Origin: G963674835 sp963674835
Lineage (GTDB): Bacteria > Planctomycetota > Planctomycetia > Pirellulales > Thermoguttaceae
NCBI GenBank assembly: GCA_963674835.2
Contig: CAXXKC010000002.1
Coordinates: 496,001-560,000, forward strand
DNA: 64,000 bases
Direction: 5' to 3'
The position numbers and the translations under genes were made by a program. The notes below the pieces were generated by a model. That model had not been told where the DNA came from and made no database searches. It saw nothing but the letters and a program-made list of their open reading frames with translations. Numbering within the stretch: the first letter of the stretch is position 1; every line of letters starts with the position of its first letter. Shown here one piece after another: positions 8,004 to 17,801 of the stretch.

Positions 8004-10706
8004 ATGCGATTTCCCGCCTTTGACGGTATTGGTTCTTGTTCGCTTGTCGTCTTGTTCCTGGTTTCGCCGCTGGTGGCGGCCGACACGAAGGAAGCCGCGT
8101 CGAAGCCGGGGCCCGCGGAGGCTGCGGCCAAGGCGGACGTGCCTAAGTACGTGAGCATCCAGAAGCTGCCAGATTCGGTCACGTTGGCAACACTCGCCAA
8201 CGGCTTGACCGTGATCGTGCAGGAGAACCACGTTGCGCCGGTGGCTACGGTGCGTTGTTACGTGAAGAACACCGGCAGCGCTTACGAGGGTCGCCACCTG
8301 GGAGCCGGGTTGAGCCACGTGCTCGAACACGTGGTCGCCGGTGGGACGACGACTAAGCGGACCGAGAAGGAAATCGAGAAGATCATCGACACGTTCGGCG
8401 GGGCCACCAATGCCTACACGTCGACGGACCTGACGGCATTCTACATCGATTGCCCGGCCGATCGTACTTCGACGGCGATCGAGTTGGTCGCCGATTCGAT
8501 GCAGCACGTGGCGTTCGAGCCGAACGAGTTCGCCAGGGAACTTCGCGTCGTGCGTCGCGAACTGGCTGACGGCGAAGCGGATCGCCAGCGAGTACTGTGG
8601 AAGATGCTTGGCCAGACGGTCTACACCGAGCATCCGATCCGACACCCCGTGATCGGGTATCTCGACGTGTTGAATGGAACGACGAACGAGACGATCATCG
8701 ACTTCTACCACAGCCGCTATGTGCCGAACAACCAGATATTCGTGGTCGTGGGCGACGTGAAGACCGACGACGTGCTCCTGCAGGTGGCCAAGCAGTGGGC
8801 AGGAACGCCCCGGGGCAACGACACGGCCATCGCCATGCCTGAAGAGCCGGAACAGCTTTCGCCCCGGGAAGCCGTGCGCGAAATGGACGGGACGACTTAC
8901 GATCTGGCGTTGGTCTGGCCGACGGTCGAACTATCGCATCCGGACCTCTACGCATTGGATGTGGCTGCCTATATTCTCGGCGAGGGGGACAGCTCGCGGT
9001 TGGTGCAGAAGCTGAAGTACGACGAGCAGGTGGTCCTTTCCGTCCATTCGGCAAGCTACACGCCGTCGTTTGCTCGCGGGTGGTTTGGTGTGCTGGCCAC
9101 CTGCCCGCCGCAGACGTGGCAGAAGGCAACGGACGAGATTCTGCACGAAGTGTACCGGCTGCGGGACGAACTCGTGAGCGCGGCGGAATTGGAGAAGGCC
9201 AAGAAGCAGAAGGCGGCTGAATTGTTGTTTGACCAGCAGACGGTTCAGAGCGCCGCGGACAGCCTGGGGCGAAACTACTTGACGACCGGTGATGCGCTGT
9301 TCGACCAGAAATACGTCGAGGGCATTCAGAAGGTCACCGCGGAGCAAATCCAGCAAGTCGCCCGCAAGTACTTCGTGCCCGACCGGCTGAACCGGATCAT
9401 CATCGCGCCGCCGGGCGGGGCTCCGAAGTCGGCCCAGCAGCAAGGTAAGGCAGCCGGAGAGGAGATCCGGGAATTGCGGCTTCCGAACGGGTTGCGCGTG
9501 CTGCTGAAGCAACACGGGCATCTGCCGCTGGTGAATATTCAAGCCTATGTGCTGGCCGGGTCGCTGGCCGACACGGAGAAGACAGCGGGGCAATCGGCGT
9601 TGGTGGCCGCCATGCTCGACAAGGGAACGGACGGTTACACGGCCCAGCAGATCGCCGATTATTTTGACTCGATCGGCGGCAAGTTCTCGATGGCCGCGGG
9701 GCGGAGTTCGGTCTACGGTAGCGCAACGGTGATGAAGGGCGACTTCCCCAAGGCGGCCGAGTTGTTCGCCAAGTGTTTCACTCAGCCCACGTTCCCGCAG
9801 GATCAGTTTGAGAAGGTGAAACAGTTGGCCCTGGGTGCAATTGCCCGGCGGGCCGACAATGCGCAGCAGGAGCTTTTCGAACTGTTCTACGACAATTTGC
9901 CGGCCGATTCGCCGTACCATTTGCTGCAAGGCGGCAAGCGCGAGACGGTGGAGGCGCTTTCCGTCGAGGATCTGAAGGCGTACCACGCCAAGTACTTCGT
10001 TCCGAACAACATGGTTGTGACGGTATTCGGCGACATCGATCCAGACGAGGCGCTGAAACTGGTGGAGAAGGGTTTTGGGAAGCTGTCGCCGGACGCGTCG
10101 TTCAAGCCGGTCGACTTCAATCAGCCCGACGTCATTCCGGCGTCGATCACCCGTCACAAACAGACGAGCAAACCGACGGGTATGGTCATGTTCGGCTATC
10201 AGGGAACGAGCCTTCGCGACGCCAAGGATTACGCGGCGTTGACGCTACTGGACGCGATCATGTCGGGTTACAGCTACCCGGGAGGCTGGCTCCACAACGC
10301 CTTGCGTGGTGAGGGACTGGTGTACTATGTGCACGCCTTCCAGATCACGGGTCCGGCCCCAGGGTTCTTCGCCATCATGGCCCAGACGCAGCCGGACAAG
10401 GTCGAGACCGTGGTGAAGCGGATCGAGGAGTTCGTCGACCGGGCGAAGCAGGGACAGATCACCGAAGACGAGTTTCGCACCGCGCAGCAGATGGTGATCG
10501 CCCTGCATGCGCAGGAGAACACGACCATCGGCAGCCAGGCACAGCAGGCGGCACTCGACGAGTTGTACGGGCTGGGCTACGACTACGATAAGAAGTTCAA
10601 CGACCGGATTCTCGCCGTAACGCGGGACGACGTGGTGCAGATGGCCCGCAAGTGCTTCGGAAACCGAGTGTTGGTCACGACGTCGCCTTCGCCGTCGTCG
10701 CCGTAA
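8004..10706 (+). CDS. M16-family zinc metallopeptidase, two-repeat, exported (900 aa)
   Basis: The signal peptide is residues ~1-28 (VVLFLVSPLVAAD). Two consecutive M16 repeats follow. The first has the inverted zinc motif HxxEH (HVLEH, residues 105-109) and the downstream Glu region VVRRELADGEADRQR. The second (from about residue 475, ELRLPNGLRVLLKQHGHLPL) has lost HxxEH, as usual in bacterial single-chain M16 enzymes where the C-terminal half only forms the clamshell. It probably degrades short peptides in the periplasm. ATG 8004 is chosen because AGAAAGG lies just before it and it begins the signal peptide. It ends in a Ser/Pro tail and is convergent with the porin gene. Confidence 0.92.
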   Translation: MRFPAFDGIGSCSLVVLFLVSPLVAADTKEAASKPGPAEAAAKADVPKYVSIQKLPDSVTLATLANGLTVIVQENHVAPVATVRCYVKNTGSAYEGRHLGAGLSHVLEHVVAGGTTTKRTEKEIEKIIDTFGGATNAYTSTDLTAFYIDCPADRTSTAIELVADSMQHVAFEPNEFARELRVVRRELADGEADRQRVLWKMLGQTVYTEHPIRHPVIGYLDVLNGTTNETIIDFYHSRYVPNNQIFVVVGDVKTDDVLLQVAKQWAGTPRGNDTAIAMPEEPEQLSPREAVREMDGTTYDLALVWPTVELSHPDLYALDVAAYILGEGDSSRLVQKLKYDEQVVLSVHSASYTPSFARGWFGVLATCPPQTWQKATDEILHEVYRLRDELVSAAELEKAKKQKAAELLFDQQTVQSAADSLGRNYLTTGDALFDQKYVEGIQKVTAEQIQQVARKYFVPDRLNRIIIAPPGGAPKSAQQQGKAAGEEIRELRLPNGLRVLLKQHGHLPLVNIQAYVLAGSLADTEKTAGQSALVAAMLDKGTDGYTAQQIADYFDSIGGKFSMAAGRSSVYGSATVMKGDFPKAAELFAKCFTQPTFPQDQFEKVKQLALGAIARRADNAQQELFELFYDNLPADSPYHLLQGGKRETVEALSVEDLKAYHAKYFVPNNMVVTVFGDIDPDEALKLVEKGFGKLSPDASFKPVDFNQPDVIPASITRHKQTSKPTGMVMFGYQGTSLRDAKDYAALTLLDAIMSGYSYPGGWLHNALRGEGLVYYVHAFQITGPAPGFFAIMAQTQPDKVETVVKRIEEFVDRAKQGQITEDEFRTAQQMVIALHAQENTTIGSQAQQAALDELYGLGYDYDKKFNDRILAVTRDDVVQMARKCFGNRVLVTTSPSPSSP

Positions 10707-10802
10707 GGGGTGTGGCGGATGGACTCGGTGAGTTAGGGCACAGCCGGGGGCGGCTGTGCTACATGGGGCGGGCGGTGTGGAGATGATGACAGACGGTCAG
10801 GT

Positions 10803-10930
10803 GCCCTCACCGTGCGGCATCTCTCCCGGATGTGAGGGCGGCGTTTACCGTATCGGCGTGACGGAAGAGCATTCAGGTCGAGGAGACCGCCCTCACCATG
10901 CGGCCCCTCTCCCGCGGGCGGGAGAGGGGC
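10803..10930. repeat. Two REP-like palindromic units in a convergent gap
   Basis: Two copies of an element start with gccctcacc (10803 and 10889). The first closes with gtgagggc (8-bp stem, 10803-10810 with 10832-10839). The second contains a 12-13 bp perfect stem, 10903-10915 with 10918-10930 (ctctcccgc against gcgggagag). A diverged third copy lies at 57171-57218, also between converging genes. They probably act as mRNA ends or as REP-type repeats. Confidence 0.65.
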
Positions 10931-10946
10931 GTTGCGATTCGGTTCG

Positions 10947-12383
10947 TTAGAAACCGTATTTGACCATCCACTGGACCACCACCGAATCGCCAGGCTCTGT
11001 CGGCTGCGTTGGGTATGTGACCGGATCCTGGTTTTCGTAGAGGGTCTTCCAGTAGGCAACCTCGATGCCGGTGACGAACTGCTTGGTAATGTCGAATGTG
11101 AAGTTGCCGAACACGTACTGGTTGTAGCTGCGCCCGTAGGTCATGTCGTTGTTGTTTGGATCGTCGATGCTATAGCCGACACAACTGTGCAGGCGGGGTG
11201 TCCAGTCGTAGCCCAGGTCGAACCATCCGCCGGTCGATCGAATCCCCGTGTGCCGAATCGGATCGACGCCTTGCCCGATGCCACCGAGGAACATGCTGAG
11301 GTTGTCGCCGGTGAAGAATTCGGCATCGAAATGCAGATAGGGCGTAATGGGGATCTGCACGTCGGTGTTGAGTGACCAAGTGAGAACGCGAAGGTTCGGC
11401 TCGGTGGGAAAATCGAAACCGGTCTGGCCGATATGCCCGGAGACGCCGACTTCGATGGGCCGACATCCTGGTCCGCGCGGTCCCAGCTTGACCGCCGTGC
11501 GCCCTTCGATGATTGGCCAGTTCGATGGCTCGCGAACTACGCCCGCAGTCGAGGCGAAGTCGTTGATAACGTTCTGATTGAGCGAGCCCTGGAGGATCAG
11601 CATCAGTTCGGGGGAGAGCTGCAGGTAACGTTCTGCACGGAACTGTGCCCGGCGGTAGCCGAGGTTACCGCCGTCCCAACCGACTGTGTAGTTGAGCACG
11701 CCCGGGAACAGTGGCGAGATGACGTCCCAGGTCTGCCCGACGAGGAACTTGAAGTTATCGTCGGCCACTTGCCAATAGGCGTGACGCAGCAGGATGGTGC
11801 CTTTGTTCTCGTAGACGGTGTCGCCGAAGAAGTCGATTTCCACACGGCCGCTGCTTTTGGCGCAGCAGAAGAGCGGTATTCGCGGCCCATCGACGTCGAT
11901 GCCGAGTCGTGTGCGTCGTGCATCGATGATGAACGCGTCGCTGTCTTGTACTTCCTCGGACGGCACCCACAGTGTATAAGGGCCGGGCACGGTACGAGTC
12001 GTCTGGTAGAGCATGTCGGTCCAGAGGGCACCATAGGGGGTGACCTTGAAATTGCCCTTAACCCAGGCGAACTTCTTCGCTTCGGTACGGACTTCATCCA
12101 GCGTGAGCGAGGGTGGTTCCTGAACCGGCGGGACTGTCGAGGGATTCGACGCGGGCGCGGGAGCCGGTGCCGTTTGCATTGCGGTGAATTGCGGCATGCG
12201 GACCGGGTTTGCTTGCTGCTGCCGCAGCGCGTCGAGTTCCGCGCGGAGCGACTGCGTTTCGGACTCCAACTGTTGGAGCCGATCGGCGAGCGTGAAGTCG
12301 GTCGTCTGCCCACGGACCGTGGAAATGGGCCACCACGCTACAGCCAGAGCGACAAGAAGCCACCGCATCGATGTTGCCTTCAT
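10947..12383 (-). CDS. Outer-membrane porin with N-terminal coiled coil (478 aa)
   Basis: The signal peptide (LLVALAVAWWPISTVRGQ) is followed by a short coiled coil (LADRLQQLESETQSLRAELDALRQQQ) and a Pro/Ala spacer. A long region of alternating aromatic strands characteristic of a 16-18-stranded barrel follows (FLVGQTWDVISPLF, RRAQFRAERYLQLSPELMLILQGSLNQ, YLHFDAEFFTGDNL). The last residue is Phe (VKYGF), the usual sorting signal. Planctomycete genomes carry many such porins. ATG 12383 is selected over the upstream TTG at 12401 because GAGGAGGGG lies at the correct distance. Substrate specificity is unknown. It is transcribed divergently from glgC. Confidence 0.85.
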   Translation of the reverse strand: MKATSMRWLLVALAVAWWPISTVRGQTTDFTLADRLQQLESETQSLRAELDALRQQQANPVRMPQFTAMQTAPAPAPASNPSTVPPVQEPPSLTLDEVRTEAKKFAWVKGNFKVTPYGALWTDMLYQTTRTVPGPYTLWVPSEEVQDSDAFIIDARRTRLGIDVDGPRIPLFCCAKSSGRVEIDFFGDTVYENKGTILLRHAYWQVADDNFKFLVGQTWDVISPLFPGVLNYTVGWDGGNLGYRRAQFRAERYLQLSPELMLILQGSLNQNVINDFASTAGVVREPSNWPIIEGRTAVKLGPRGPGCRPIEVGVSGHIGQTGFDFPTEPNLRVLTWSLNTDVQIPITPYLHFDAEFFTGDNLSMFLGGIGQGVDPIRHTGIRSTGGWFDLGYDWTPRLHSCVGYSIDDPNNNDMTYGRSYNQYVFGNFTFDITKQFVTGIEVAYWKTLYENQDPVTYPTQPTEPGDSVVVQWMVKYGF

Positions 12384-12996
12384 ACAGTTTCCCCTCCTCA
12401 ATACAGACGATCAGCGACCGGCCACCGCGCTGTTGTGATCATCACGACCGCACCCATGTGCAGGTGAGCCATTTCCCGCACATACCATGATGGCTGTATC
12501 GTCCCTAGGACTGCTCATCTTGATAACGAAGAAACAGTCGCTATTGCCAAAACGGTCGGCAAGCACGGCGTGACCGGCAAGGTTCAGCATGCCGTTACAA
12601 CCGTCGCCAACGCGCAGAGATTTCGGGGGGAAGACTGGCGTTTTGCCCGTGGCGACCGGCAGAATCGCTATCGTCGCACGAGACGGTGAAGGTTTGCCAC
12701 GTCGCAAGGTGGCGCATAACCGGCGGATTCGGCGTAATCACTACATCCTGCCATATAGCACTGCCGGGTCGGTTCGGCGGGGCTCTTTCCTGGCGAGGTT
12801 CGTCGGCGCACCGGCTGCGCGACCTCGGCGGGGCACAGGTAGGACGAAGGACAACTTCGCGGGGCCAAGGGCCCGCGCCCGGGGCACGGTTTGGGGAACG
12901 GCTCGCGAAGGTTTTCATTTGCGGGCGTTTCCGCTACATTGTGGTGACTGCGGCGGGCGATTTGGGTTGCAGGACATCGATGGCGGAAAGGCCCAC
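12384..12996. other. Divergent intergenic region porin/glgC (613 bp)
   Basis: No gene is seen. The glgC frame stays open for 408 bases upstream of its start because of high GC, but that stretch has no homology-like features. Both promoters must lie here. I could not pick them with confidence. Confidence 0.5.
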
Positions 12997-14283
12997 ATGC
13001 GCAACGTGTTGACTCTTGTCTTGGGTGGTGGGCGGGGAACCCGGCTGTATCCCCTGACCAAGTTCCGGTCCAAGCCGGCCGTGCCAGTGGCCGGGAAGTA
13101 TCGCCTGATCGACGTGCCGCTTTCGAACTGCATCAACAGCGGATTGAACCGCATCTACGTGCTCACGCAGTTCAATTCCGCCAGCCTGCATCACCATATC
13201 CGGAACTCGTACAACTTCGCGGCGTTCGACCGCGGTTTCGTCGAGATCCTGGCCGCCCAGCAGACGATCGCCAACCACGGTTGGTACCAGGGGACGGCCG
13301 ACGCCGTGCGGCACAACTTGCGATATCTCCAGCAGCGCGAGACGCAGCAGGTGCTTGTACTTTCCGGCGATCAACTGTACCGGATGGATTTCGGTCCCAT
13401 GATCCGGGAGCATCGGCGTTGCGGCGCCGACGTGACTATTGCCGCGGTTCCGGTGGATGGCCGCGCCGCGGCGTCACTGGGGATCATGCGAGTCGACAGA
13501 GACGGGCGAGTGGAGGGTTTCTTGGAGAAACCGCAAACGGAGGACGAGTTGCGGCTGGTGCGCACGGATCCCGCCTGGATCGATTCGCAGGGCATTCCCA
13601 GCGACGGAAGAGACTGCCTGGCAAGCATGGGCATCTACCTGTTCAATCGGAACGCGCTGGTTGACGTTCTGGAAAAGACCGACTATCGCGATTTCGGCCG
13701 GGAGGTGTTCCCAGCATCGATTCGTGCCAGGCGCGTTCAGGTGTATCTGTTCGACGGATACTGGGAGGACATCGGAACGATCCGCTCGTTCTACGAGGCG
13801 AATCTGAGTCTGGCCACCAGGGAGTCGCCGTTTCCGTTGGTCGTTCCGGAAACGCCCGTCTTCTCGCGTGCTCGTTTCCTGCCGCCTTGCCGCGTCGACG
13901 GAGCGATCGTACGGGGGAGCCTGATCGCCGACGGGTGCGTTGTCGACGAGGGGGCCGTCATTGAAAACAGCGTCGTCGGCTTGCGATGCCTGATCGGCCG
14001 CGGCGCCGTGGTCCGCAATTCAATCCTGTTGGGCAGCGACTTCTATCCGACGCCCAGCGAACTGGCCACCCGAGGCTCCAACGGCCAGCCTCTGCTGGGC
14101 ATCGGCGCCGGTGCCCACGTTGAAGGGGCCATTGTTGACAAGGACTGCCGCATCGGACGGAATGTGCGGATCGTCAACTCGGCCGATGTCGACTCCAGCG
14201 CCGAATCGGAGCACGTCATGATCCGCGACCACATCGTCGTCGTGCCCAAGGGGACCACGATCCCCGACGGGTGGTCCATGTGA
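12997..14283 (+). CDS. glgC: Glucose-1-phosphate adenylyltransferase (428 aa)
   Basis: Makes ADP-glucose from glucose-1-phosphate and ATP, the committed step of bacterial glycogen synthesis in the cytoplasm. The nucleotidyltransferase signature LGGGRGTRLYPLT is at the N-terminus, followed by KPAVPVAGKYRLIDVPLSNC, then QGTADAVRHN and SGDQLYRMD (metal-binding Asp). YWEDIGTI marks the substrate-binding region. The C-terminal third is a left-handed beta-helix with hexapeptide repeats (VIENSVVGLRCLIGRGAVV, IVDKDCRIGRNVRIVN). Length fits plant/bacterial GlgC. ATG 12997 follows GGAAAGG. No other glycogen gene is adjacent. Confidence 0.95.
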   Translation: MRNVLTLVLGGGRGTRLYPLTKFRSKPAVPVAGKYRLIDVPLSNCINSGLNRIYVLTQFNSASLHHHIRNSYNFAAFDRGFVEILAAQQTIANHGWYQGTADAVRHNLRYLQQRETQQVLVLSGDQLYRMDFGPMIREHRRCGADVTIAAVPVDGRAAASLGIMRVDRDGRVEGFLEKPQTEDELRLVRTDPAWIDSQGIPSDGRDCLASMGIYLFNRNALVDVLEKTDYRDFGREVFPASIRARRVQVYLFDGYWEDIGTIRSFYEANLSLATRESPFPLVVPETPVFSRARFLPPCRVDGAIVRGSLIADGCVVDEGAVIENSVVGLRCLIGRGAVVRNSILLGSDFYPTPSELATRGSNGQPLLGIGAGAHVEGAIVDKDCRIGRNVRIVNSADVDSSAESEHVMIRDHIVVVPKGTTIPDGWSM

Positions 14284-14292
14284 CGGCGGCGA

Positions 14293-16602
14293 TCACGTGC
14301 CGGGAGGGGTGCTGCGAGTGAGAAGGCGGATCTCGTCGCGCGAAAGGCCGTACAGCCGGCTTACGATCTGATCGATTTCGGCATCCAGGCTCGCCAGGCG
14401 ATTCCGACGTGAGTCGGCCACGGCGGCGTTGCTTGCCGTCTGCAAGGCGCGGCGCGCGGCAAGCATCTGGCCGACGAGATGCACGAGTTGCGCGTGCGAA
14501 TCGGACTCGGTGGCATTGCCGAAGTCGATTCGGTGGATGGGTGTTTGCGCGAGCACGCGTACGTTGATCTCAAGGCCTGCACCGCGACGTTTTGCGTGGT
14601 GTTGAAACCACTTCCAAATCAACCGGCTGTTCAACATGGCGGCGAAGTAGTAGAGATGCTCGCGGACACCCTTGTCGGGTACGAACACGTTGACGCTGAA
14701 CGGCACGTACGCCGGGCCGGTCGTGGGGACGAAAGCCGGTCGCGATCCCATCTGGACCGAAAGGACCTTGTCGGCCTCCCATAGTGCCTCTTCACGAGGC
14801 CAGTGAAGCTGCCACCAGGCGCGAACGCCATGACGCGTTTCGCGGCGGCCATCGAGGATCGGACGAAAACGGGCCAGATGCGCGGCCAACACTGGGCATT
14901 GTTCCAAGGTCGGCCACGTTCGGGATGTGGAATAGATCAAATGCAACGAAGGCTGCTCGGCGAGGTAGTATCGGCCGAGATCGCACAGGTCGTAATAAGG
15001 CCGTAGCAAGGACCGTTCCGTTTCGGAGAGTGCAAGTTGCGAGAGTTCGTGTTCGCGGAGTGCAAACACGCCCTCCCCAACGGTCCAACGGTTTGCGAAT
15101 CGCTCGTTGGTACTCCGGTTGATGGACGCAGGGTTTTCGGCAATCCCTTGGCGGACCCTTCCGAATTGGTCCAAAGGGGTTCCCTTGGCGATCTTGTCCA
15201 ACAGTGCGTCGGCCGGAGGCTCCAAGTCGATCCAGCTGCCTCGGAAGAGTTGCTCGGCCGACTTCTCGAAGGTCTCCACAGCGGTTTGGTCGCTGAGGAG
15301 GGCGTCGATGCTGGCGGTCCGACCGGTTGAGGGGCGTTTCACGCGGGTCGGACTCGTTGCTGCGCTCCGGCGCACGGTGAGGATCAGGTGCCTTCCGGTG
15401 ACGCCGTCGAAGATCGGCGTGTCGCCCAGCGCGAAGATCTCTTCGACATGGGCCGCCTGCTGAATCTGTTGAATGAGCTTGCGGGCGCCCGACGCGGAAG
15501 TCCAATACGCGCCGACGATGAAAGCGAGTCGCCCGCCCGGTTTGAGCCACTGCAAACCGCGGTGAAGGAAGTAGTACCAGTAGTCCATCCTCGGCGAACG
15601 GTATCGCCGCCCCAGGTCGGTCTGGGCCACCGGATCGAGAAGGTGTTTTGTGTTGAGCTCTCGGCGGTAGGGCGGATTGCCAATCACCACGTCGAACGCC
15701 TCGTTCGGGCCTGCCAGGGACGCATCCAGCAGTACGTCGCCGCAGCGAATGTTCTCGGCCAGATGCTTCGAGGCATCGGCGGCCGTGTCGCATGAAGTGG
15801 CCCGTGCGCAGGCCAGCCAGAGCGAACGTCGACAGATCACGGCGGCCTCGGGGTCGAGGTCCACGCCATGCAGGCAAGCGATCGGAAATACGCCATCGAT
15901 CGTGCTTCGCGGCCTCCTGACCTCAAGGAGCTTGGAAAGTGCTCTCAGGAGGAACGCACCGCATCCGCACGCCGGGTCCAGGACACTCGGGTATCCGTCC
16001 GCTGAATCGGTGGCCGCCGGCTCGTGACGATGCAGGTCGATCGCCTGCTCCACGATGTAATTTGTGACGGACGTCGGGGTATAGAAGACGCCGGCGCGCT
16101 TTCTGGCGCTGGCGCTCGATTCGGCAATAAGGCGTTGGCCACGTTGCACCAACCGCTGACCGAGCAGGTGCTGGTGCAATTGCCCCAGCAGATCGTTGTG
16201 ACCTTCCCAGGCGTGACGGAGGCGATCATCCTGCCACAACCGGTCGCAGACGGCCGAGATGGCATCGGCGGCGACAAGCATGGAAAGCCACGGGGGTGGG
16301 CTGTCGTCGGACGCAAGGAACGACCAGGCTCCGAAATGCTGGCGGAGTCGGTTTCCGAGGGTTTCCGCCACGAGTGTGTGCCGAGCATCGAGGAGGTCGG
16401 CGAGCAGTTCCCGCCGGAATGCGCCTAGGCTGTCGGCAAGCCGCAGGAAGGCGAGGACATGGAGCAGCGCCCGGGCGGCGGTCGCTACGTCGTCGATGGA
16501 CTCGCCCGACCGGTGCCGCGCTATGCCACTGGCCAGCACGCACCACCACGACCTGGCATCGGACAGCAGCGTGCTCCGCGAGGAATCCGCCCGCTTCACC
16601 AT
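14293..16602 (-). CDS. Solitary adenine-specific (N6) DNA methyltransferase, Eco57I/type IIG-like (769 aa)
   Basis: Residues 1-165 form a helical N-terminal region without a visible PD-(D/E)xK nuclease motif. FYTP (173-176) opens the methylase domain, motif I is DPACGCGAF (209-217) for S-adenosylmethionine, and the catalytic motif IV is NPPY (309-312). The C-terminal ~300 residues (from about LFRGSWIDLEP) resemble a TaqI-type target-recognition domain with LRPYYDLCDLGRYYL and NSRLIWKWFQHHAKRRGAGLEI. It is shorter than typical single-chain type IIG enzymes (~1000 aa), and no restriction, BREX or DISARM gene is adjacent. It could be an epigenetic regulator or a degenerate restriction system. 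ATG 16602 has GGGGAGAA upstream. It is convergent with glgC, 9 bp apart. Confidence 0.88.
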   Translation of the reverse strand: MVKRADSSRSTLLSDARSWWCVLASGIARHRSGESIDDVATAARALLHVLAFLRLADSLGAFRRELLADLLDARHTLVAETLGNRLRQHFGAWSFLASDDSPPPWLSMLVAADAISAVCDRLWQDDRLRHAWEGHNDLLGQLHQHLLGQRLVQRGQRLIAESSASARKRAGVFYTPTSVTNYIVEQAIDLHRHEPAATDSADGYPSVLDPACGCGAFLLRALSKLLEVRRPRSTIDGVFPIACLHGVDLDPEAAVICRRSLWLACARATSCDTAADASKHLAENIRCGDVLLDASLAGPNEAFDVVIGNPPYRRELNTKHLLDPVAQTDLGRRYRSPRMDYWYYFLHRGLQWLKPGGRLAFIVGAYWTSASGARKLIQQIQQAAHVEEIFALGDTPIFDGVTGRHLILTVRRSAATSPTRVKRPSTGRTASIDALLSDQTAVETFEKSAEQLFRGSWIDLEPPADALLDKIAKGTPLDQFGRVRQGIAENPASINRSTNERFANRWTVGEGVFALREHELSQLALSETERSLLRPYYDLCDLGRYYLAEQPSLHLIYSTSRTWPTLEQCPVLAAHLARFRPILDGRRETRHGVRAWWQLHWPREEALWEADKVLSVQMGSRPAFVPTTGPAYVPFSVNVFVPDKGVREHLYYFAAMLNSRLIWKWFQHHAKRRGAGLEINVRVLAQTPIHRIDFGNATESDSHAQLVHLVGQMLAARRALQTASNAAVADSRRNRLASLDAEIDQIVSRLYGLSRDEIRLLTRSTPPGT

Positions 16603-16669
16603 GCGTTCTCCCCAAGCAGGATCTCGGCCGCCTCACCTTCCGCCGCAGCGTGGCCACAAGAAACGGCGA

Positions 16670-16699
16670 CGCCCTGGAGATATTACTGTCTCCAGGGCG
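16670..16699 (-). terminator. 11-bp perfect hairpin downstream of the Pro-rich lipoprotein gene
   Basis: Bases 16670-16680 pair perfectly with 16689-16699 around an 8-nt loop. It lies 50 bp after the stop of the minus-strand lipoprotein gene (16752) and before the methyltransferase start. On the minus strand the following sequence has only a weak T cluster, so termination efficiency is uncertain. Confidence 0.55.
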
Positions 16700-16751
16700 A
16701 TGCCGGTGTCAATCACCCCATCTCGTATTCCGTGTAGATTCAGGGGATCGG

Positions 16752-17477
16752 CTATGGACGCACGACGTTGGCACCTTTGGCCACCCAGCCTCCGGTCGCT
16801 TTGACAGGCGACTTCGTGGTGGCTGCCGGAGCGGCCTGCACCACTCGAGGCTCGGCCTGCTCGGGTGCTTGCTCCGCTTGCTGCGTCTGGTCGGCCTGCG
16901 AAGCGGCCGGCTCATCCGCTTGCTGCGGATCCTCGTCGATACGTCGGTCTGTAATTGAAAGGATATTCTCGGGCGGAATGCCGGGGAAGAAGTTCGAGCC
17001 GGCCTTGTTCGTCGCCTGGGACGGAACCGGTTTGGTCCGCACGCCAGCCTTGGCAATCGTCGGAGAGGAGCGATGCGTCGTTGTCTTTTTGGCCGTTGGG
17101 CGATTGCCGTACTTGGGGGTCCGGGACGCCGACGCGTAGGTTGCCCTCGGGGCCTTCGCCATCGCCGAGGCCTTGGTCGGCTTCGGTGTTTTGGCCGAGG
17201 TGTGTGTCTTCGCCGGCCTCGGCACCATTCTTGGATCGGGCGCCGGCGCCAGCGTGGGCGTTTCGGTGGTGGTCGGCTCCGTCTCTTCGACCTGCCCCTC
17301 ATAGGACGCTCCGTCGATGGGCGGCGACAAGATGGAGCCGGCTCGGGCAATTGGGTTGCACGATTGGCAGGGCCCAACCACCGGGCCGCAGTAATCGTAC
17401 GGATGCGCACACATCTTGCACCCGGCCGCCGCGGTGATCAAACCGACCAAACTCCATGCCAATAATGTGCGAGACAT
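16752..17477 (-). CDS. Putative lipoprotein, Pro/Thr/Lys/Ala-rich (241 aa), unknown function
   Basis: Begins MSRTLLAWSLVGLITAAAGC, a signal peptide with lipobox AAGC, then a Cys-rich segment (KMCAHPYDYCGPVVGPCQSC) that could bind metal or form disulfides. The middle is low-complexity Thr/Pro/Lys/Ala sequence. A conserved-looking patch FFPGIPPENILSITDRRIDEDP precedes an Ala/Gln-rich tail and a closing TKSPVKATGGWVAKGANVVRP. ATG 17477 is preferred to upstream starts because it begins the signal peptide. I do not recognise the family. Architecture and composition are typical of planctomycete envelope lipoproteins. Confidence 0.7.
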   Translation of the reverse strand: MSRTLLAWSLVGLITAAAGCKMCAHPYDYCGPVVGPCQSCNPIARAGSILSPPIDGASYEGQVEETEPTTTETPTLAPAPDPRMVPRPAKTHTSAKTPKPTKASAMAKAPRATYASASRTPKYGNRPTAKKTTTHRSSPTIAKAGVRTKPVPSQATNKAGSNFFPGIPPENILSITDRRIDEDPQQADEPAASQADQTQQAEQAPEQAEPRVVQAAPAATTKSPVKATGGWVAKGANVVRP

Positions 17478-17801
17478 CAGACCAACCCCAGACGAGTGTC
17501 TTCGTGAAACCGTCCGTATGAAAAGGCAGTGCAACGGTATATTCGGCCGCAAAAGCTTCCTAACCAGCATCTTTTTCCGGTTGGGACGTGGAATTCTGCG
17601 GTCTTAGCCTGGAACAATCTCGCCGCACTTTCCTATTTTCGCCTATTTCACAACGAACGGCCGAAGGGAGCGGTCGACGGGGTTTGGGACCGGCCCCGCT
17701 GGGACCAACCCGTCGGCGGCCCAGTTGCCGGTTCAGGAGGACTCACGGGCGCAATCAGGTTCGGATGGCGCTGCCGTCCTGCTTGCTGATGGACGAGAAG
17801 C
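17478..17801. other. Intergenic region, no gene seen (324 bp)
   Basis: Lies between the superoxide dismutase stop and the lipoprotein start, both on the minus strand. I see no convincing ORF, terminator with T-run, or RNA gene. It presumably carries the lipoprotein promoter. Confidence 0.45.

Noticed and set aside
12589..12996. Open frame upstream of glgC
   Set aside because: No family similarity before residue 1 of GlgC. GGAAAGG sits before ATG 12997. The openness comes from high GC.
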